This document shows, piece after piece, positions 31,901 to 34,717 of a stretch of DNA of 34,717 bases (its first letter is position 1; each line of letters begins with the position of its first letter). The notes under the pieces were generated by a model. The model saw nothing but the letters and a program-made list of their open reading frames with translations, was not told where the DNA came from and ran no database searches. The stretch spans positions 1 to 34,717 of IMG/VR virus record IMGVR_UViG_3300033148_005152, one strand, 5' to 3'. Position numbers and translations under genes: made by a program. The stretch is from a virus.

Positions 31901-32089
31901 TTAAAATCCTTCAAATTCAGAAAGATTATTATATTCTTCTTCAGTTAAATGAACAACACAGATTTCATAGACTTCATTTTCTACATCTTCATCCAACATT
32001 TCATCAATAATATTCATAAAATCTTTTATTCTGGTAATATACCAATTGCCTGTTTTCTGATGTTTAATTTTAATAAATTGCTTTTTCAT
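31901..32089 (-). CDS. Unknown small acidic protein
   Basis: 62 residues from the ATG at 32089, chosen because AAAGGAG precedes it; an upstream ATG at 32107 would only add MIKGEI. Sequence KKQFIKIKHQKTGNWYITRI, DFMNIIDEMLDEDVENEVYE, then ICVVHLTEEEYNNLSEFEGF. The last 25 residues are duplicated at 31115-31197. Confidence 0.6.
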   Translation of the reverse strand: MKKQFIKIKHQKTGNWYITRIKDFMNIIDEMLDEDVENEVYEICVVHLTEEEYNNLSEFEGF

Positions 32090-32091
32090 TA

Positions 32092-32122
32092 TTTCTCCTT
32101 TAATCATTTTAATTTATCACTA
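32092..32122 (-). repeat. Gene-junction repeat, copy 1
   Basis: 31 bases identical to 32523-32553. Reading leftwards it supplies GATAAATTAAAATGATTAAA and GGAGAAA, that is, the end of the upstream gene plus the SD of the next. A 21-base part recurs at 30952-30972. Such shared borders promote recombination between gene modules. Confidence 0.7.
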
Positions 32123-32522
32123 TTTTTATCCAATGGTAATCATTACCCACACGGCTACCGTAAATGTAATTATGACAACCAATATTTAATTTCTCCCATT
32201 CTTCCGGGGGATATATTTTTACTGTTTTTCCTTTTACCCATACAAGAGTATCATTATCAACAAACGTCTCAATTGAATCGTAATCATGGAAATATATTTT
32301 ATTTTTATATTTATATATATCACCTAAAAATACATATTCTCTAAAAGCCACAAACTCATTAGGATTATACCAAAGGGTATCCTGCCCTTCTTCTAATCTC
32401 ATATTACCACACATAATTGTTGTTGTATCCTGCCCTTTCGATTCCTTAATGGCAAGCATAATTATCATTATAATTATTGACAATATAGCAAATATAACAA
32501 ATATTAACTTATCTCTTTTCAT
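32109..32522 (-). CDS. Single-TM membrane protein, unknown
   Basis: 137 residues, AAAGGAG before the ATG. MKRDKLIFVIFAILSIIIMI, then IMLAIKESKGQ: an N-terminal membrane helix or uncleaved signal anchor. The rest is beta-rich with tyrosines and acidic residues (TTTIMCGNMRLEEGQDTLWY, NKIYFHDYDSIETFVDNDTL, GNDYHWIKIVIN). Its first 30 residues are duplicated in the gene at 33342-33485. Confidence 0.6.
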   Translation of the reverse strand: MKRDKLIFVIFAILSIIIMIIMLAIKESKGQDTTTIMCGNMRLEEGQDTLWYNPNEFVAFREYVFLGDIYKYKNKIYFHDYDSIETFVDNDTLVWVKGKTVKIYPPEEWEKLNIGCHNYIYGSRVGNDYHWIKIVIN

Positions 32523-32553
32523 TTTCTCCTTTAATCATTTTAATTTATCACTA
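32523..32553 (-). repeat. Gene-junction repeat, copy 2
   Basis: Identical to 32092-32122; placed between the pentapeptide-repeat gene and the membrane-protein gene, where it provides the SD of the latter. Confidence 0.7.
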
Positions 32554-32570
32554 TCACTATTTTTCTCCAA

Positions 32571-33338
32571 TTAACTCTCTATATATAAATCTTTCAAAGC
32601 GTTTTCCAGTTCATCTATTGACAATTTTCTCAATATTTTCATTTTCTTGACTCTAAATTTACCACTTGAATTATAAGGAATAGCAACTATATCTTTTGCT
32701 GTAAACTCAACTTCAATATAAATTTTCGATAAATCTTTTTCTGTATCTCTCAAACACCAATCAAGTGTAGCAACATTATACCCACTCCCACACGAGTATC
32801 TTTCGTCATCATTATAGCCATATGTTTCATACGCTTTTCCTATTTCATATTTGAATTTTCGATAAGGGGATTCAAAAGTATTATCTAAATATTTATAAGC
32901 TCGTAGTTTTCCTGGTTGATATTTAAGAATATTTAATGAGGTTCTAAATATTGATGGTATGTTTTTTGCTTTTTCAAGATTTGCTCCATAAAGATTTGCC
33001 TTGTAAAGAATTGCTCCTTCAAGATTTGCCTTGTGAAGATTTGCCCCATAAAGATTTACTCCATAAAGATTTGCTCCATAAAGATTTGCCTCTACAAGAT
33101 TTATTCTTTCAAGATTTGCCTCTTGAAGATTTGCCTCTTTAAGATTCGACTCTTTAAGATTTGCCTCTTTAAGATTTGCCTCTACAAGATTTATTCTTTC
33201 AAGATTTGCCTTGTGAAGATATGCTCCCTCAAGATTTGCCTTGTAAAGATTTACCTTGTGAAGATTTACTTTATAAAGAATTGCTTCTGAAAGATTTTTA
33301 TCTTTTTTATACTTCTCCAAAACTTCTTCTCTGGTCAT
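32571..33338 (-). CDS. Pentapeptide-repeat protein with C-terminal domain
   Basis: 255 residues. Residues 15-125 hold about 22 pentapeptides of the A(N/D)LxX type: YKVNL, YKANL, EGAYL, HKANL, KEANL, YGANL, repeating at 15-base periods. They should form a right-handed four-sided beta helix. The C-terminal 130 residues (PSIFRTSLNILKYQPGKLRA, then SCGSGYNVATLDWCLRD) are the type of domain (DUF5758-like) seen attached to phage pentapeptide proteins. DNA mimicry that inhibits gyrase or another host factor is known for the family but not shown here. Confidence 0.85.
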   Translation of the reverse strand: MTREEVLEKYKKDKNLSEAILYKVNLHKVNLYKANLEGAYLHKANLERINLVEANLKEANLKESNLKEANLQEANLERINLVEANLYGANLYGVNLYGANLHKANLEGAILYKANLYGANLEKAKNIPSIFRTSLNILKYQPGKLRAYKYLDNTFESPYRKFKYEIGKAYETYGYNDDERYSCGSGYNVATLDWCLRDTEKDLSKIYIEVEFTAKDIVAIPYNSSGKFRVKKMKILRKLSIDELENALKDLYIES

Positions 33339-33341
33339 AAA

Positions 33342-33485
33342 TTAATCCTCATAATTTTTAGTATAAAAACCGCTGTTTAATGTATTTTGTTCTTGCCCTC
33401 TTGATTCCTTAATGGCAAGTATAATTATCATTATAATTATTGCCAATACAGCAAATATTACAAATATTAACTTATCTCTTTTCAT
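33342..33485 (-). CDS. Short membrane protein, paralogue of the one at 32109
   Basis: 47 residues from the ATG at 33485, chosen because AAAGGA precedes it. MKRDKLIFVIFAVLAIIIMI, then IILAIKESRGQEQNT, nearly identical to the start of the gene at 32109. After that it diverges and ends early (SGFYTKNYED), so it may be a truncated copy. The 86-base block 33403-33488 matches 32440-32525 at about 82 positions. Confidence 0.55.
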   Translation of the reverse strand: MKRDKLIFVIFAVLAIIIMIIILAIKESRGQEQNTLNSGFYTKNYED

Positions 33486-33642
33486 TTTTTTCCTTTGATT
33501 TTTGCCATTCTTTATAAATCTTTGGATATACCCATTCAATTCTTTTGCAATTAAATTCACCTATGCCAAGAGAGCCACAATCGGGACACCACCACGTACC
33601 TGATACTACATATCTCTTATTTTTATGTCTGCAATATTTCAT
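33472..33642 (-). CDS. 56-residue zinc-ribbon protein
   Basis: Reads MKYCRHKNKRYVVSGTWWCP, DCGSLGIGEFNCKRIEWVYP, then KIYKEWQKSKEKNEKR. CPDCG plus Cys4 and Cys32 could bind zinc. Its ATG overlaps the stop of the HD gene (ATGA) and its end overlaps the start of the next by 14 bases. This tight overlap supports a real, coupled gene. Confidence 0.7.
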   Translation of the reverse strand: MKYCRHKNKRYVVSGTWWCPDCGSLGIGEFNCKRIEWVYPKIYKEWQKSKEKNEKR

Positions 33643-34163
33643 TTTCTCTTCTCTTTTATTTCATAATAACGTTCTAAAAAATTCTTTTTAGCTTTTTCTG
33701 AACACCAAGAATTTATTTTATAGTCAAAAGTTTTATATTTAGTATATCTATTCTTCATTAATTGCTTTTCTTCAGTCGATAACATTCTTGAATCGACTAT
33801 TTTTACTTCCTCTGGTAAGGGAAATATCAAACCAAACTTTTTAGCTACTACTTCCAATATTCTTTCTTCTTTAAACCACGCAGGAAAACCTAAAAATGAA
33901 GTAACTTTTTTTATCGGTCCCGGTATATCTATACCAAAGAATGCCTCCGCTGAATCGTGTAATAAGCCCCACATTTCAAATTTTGATGGACAGAAATAGG
34001 AAACGTTTACCGAATGCTGTGCTACCGAGTAAAATACTTTTGTATGCCCACCAAACCTGCAAATTTGACTTAATGAATGCGCTATATCTTCTATTTCAAA
34101 ATCATCTTCTTTCAATTCAAAAGGACTTACTAATTTTCCATTCAATAGTTGTATTGATGTCAT
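33639..34163 (-). CDS. HD-domain phosphohydrolase (YfbR-like)
   Basis: 174 residues. Metal-binding HD pattern: FYSVAQHSVNVS (His), then LLHDSAEAFFGIDIPGPIK (His-Asp) and a late Asp (VDSRML). The opening DDFEIEDIAHSLSQICRFGG, HTKVFYSVAQHS is characteristic of a phage group of HD hydrolases related to YfbR, which remove phosphate from deoxynucleotides. Probably adjusts nucleotide pools or modification. It lies in the small-gene region. Confidence 0.85.
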   Translation of the reverse strand: MTSIQLLNGKLVSPFELKEDDFEIEDIAHSLSQICRFGGHTKVFYSVAQHSVNVSYFCPSKFEMWGLLHDSAEAFFGIDIPGPIKKVTSFLGFPAWFKEERILEVVAKKFGLIFPLPEEVKIVDSRMLSTEEKQLMKNRYTKYKTFDYKINSWCSEKAKKNFLERYYEIKEKRK

Positions 34164-34181
34164 TTACTTTTCCTATTCAAT

Positions 34182-34385
34182 TTATATATTTTTCCTTTTT
34201 GGTTTTCCATTTCTTGGTCTCACTCTTTCGATTAAATTTTCAAGTCTATTAAAAAATTCTTCACTTGTGAAATATTTATGAACACCTCTTTTTGATTTGG
34301 GTTTGTCCCAATCTACTTTTAATTCCGCTCGTTTATAATACTTAAAAAATTCCTGAAAATATTTAGTATCAGTTACAAATTTCAT
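34182..34385 (-). CDS. Unknown small basic protein
   Basis: 67 residues: MKFVTDTKYFQEFFKYYKRA, ELKVDWDKPKSKRGVHKYFT, SEEFFNRLENLIERVRPRNG, KPKRKNI. Basic and helical. It starts 1 base after the stop of the upstream gene. No family recognised. Confidence 0.55.
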   Translation of the reverse strand: MKFVTDTKYFQEFFKYYKRAELKVDWDKPKSKRGVHKYFTSEEFFNRLENLIERVRPRNGKPKRKNI

Positions 34386-34386
34386 T

Positions 34387-34704
34387 TTATTCGATGTTAT
34401 AATGTTCTTTCAAAATTTCATCCATCTTTTCATAAATAACATTAGAACTAAAAGGAGAGACACCCTGTTTTGTTTTCTTTTCAAAAACAATCTTTTTTGT
34501 TTTTATATTTACAATTTTTGTAATAATTACTTTATCAATTCTATATTCCTGACTTTTTCTTATCACATAACAATAGACCCAATAATTTCTTTTTTTATAA
34601 ACTATTTGAAATTTATAATAACTCCTTTGTTTTAAAAATTCATATCCTTTTACTGATTCTATGCTCTGAACGGTCTGCGGTTTCCAAACTTTTTCTTTTT
34701 GCAT
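34387..34704 (-). CDS. Unknown basic protein, start possibly outside the window
   Basis: 105 residues from ATG at 34704, with 'IIEE' codons still open up to the window edge, so the true start may lie beyond it. Basic beta-rich body (YYKFQIVYKKRNYWVYCYVI, RIDKVIITKIVNIKTKKIVF) and a helical end. No family recognised. Confidence 0.5.
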   Translation of the reverse strand: MQKEKVWKPQTVQSIESVKGYEFLKQRSYYKFQIVYKKRNYWVYCYVIRKSQEYRIDKVIITKIVNIKTKKIVFEKKTKQGVSPFSSNVIYEKMDEILKEHYNIE

Positions 34705-34717
34705 TTCTTCAATTATG

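Noticed and set aside
33033-33290. Repetitive plus-strand frame rich in KICL-type repeats
   Set aside because: It is the reverse strand of the pentapeptide-repeat gene; its repetition only mirrors the 15-base coding repeats.
33000-33290. CRISPR-like short regular repeats
   Set aside because: Period is 15 bases with no unique spacers and it is coding; it is the pentapeptide repeat.

Overview
The window is part of the genome of a tailed, siphovirus-like bacteriophage (Caudoviricetes). It is AT-rich. From right to left on the minus strand it carries a nearly complete packaging, head and tail module: terminase small subunit, terminase large subunit, portal, a JAB-like protein, a MuF-type minor head protein, an XkdF-like maturation protease, a scaffold-like protein, the HK97-fold major capsid protein, decoration-like and secreted proteins, head-tail connector, stopper, gp10-like protein, tail terminator, tail tube, a frameshifted pair of tail chaperones, tape measure, a hub-like tail protein and receptor-end tail proteins. 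No integrase, lysis or replication gene was recognised, so the rest of the genome lies outside. Host: five proteins begin with Sec-type signal peptides ending in AQ, GQ or SQ at the cleavage site, a style common in the FCB group. Most genes also have clear Shine-Dalgarno sequences, which are rare in classical Bacteroidetes. An Ignavibacteriota- or Chlorobi-like FCB host would fit, but this is inference.

Layout. 1-2845: receptor-end tail proteins and hub. 2855-6547: tape measure and the two tail chaperones joined by a likely +1 or -2 frameshift. 6581-7923: tail tube, terminator and gp10-like protein. 7926-9726: a family of repeated decoration-like domains. 9743-11485: stopper and a connector enlarged by two copies of an inserted domain. 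11583-14205: three secreted proteins and one small basic protein. 14308-18554: decoration-like protein, capsid, scaffold and protease. 18587-25102: minor head protein (with a mini-intein), small proteins, portal and TerL (with a LAGLIDADG intein of class 3 type inside its Walker A motif). 25111-25740: an unknown zinc-ribbon protein. 26022-27897: a plus-strand cassette of five small genes between terL and terS. 27898-28967: about 1.07 kb without genes, holding strong palindromes and a Z-DNA-like tract, a candidate origin or packaging region. 28968-29585: terS. 29686-34704: a run of small minus-strand genes with a pentapeptide-repeat protein, an HD phosphohydrolase, zinc-ribbon proteins and fresh partial duplications.

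How it works together. Terminase and portal package DNA into a capsid built from capsid protein, scaffold and protease; the connector, stopper and terminator join it to a long flexible tail made by tube, tape measure, chaperones and hub. Many genes overlap at ATGA or abut, which implies translational coupling in long leftward transcripts. The most unusual points are the two inteins placed at conserved motifs of two packaging or head genes, the group of secreted proteins inside the structural module, a palindrome TAATTAATTA that recurs at gene borders (often beginning with the stop codon), and a protease/scaffold pair that is usually one polypeptide but is here split around a transcription terminator.
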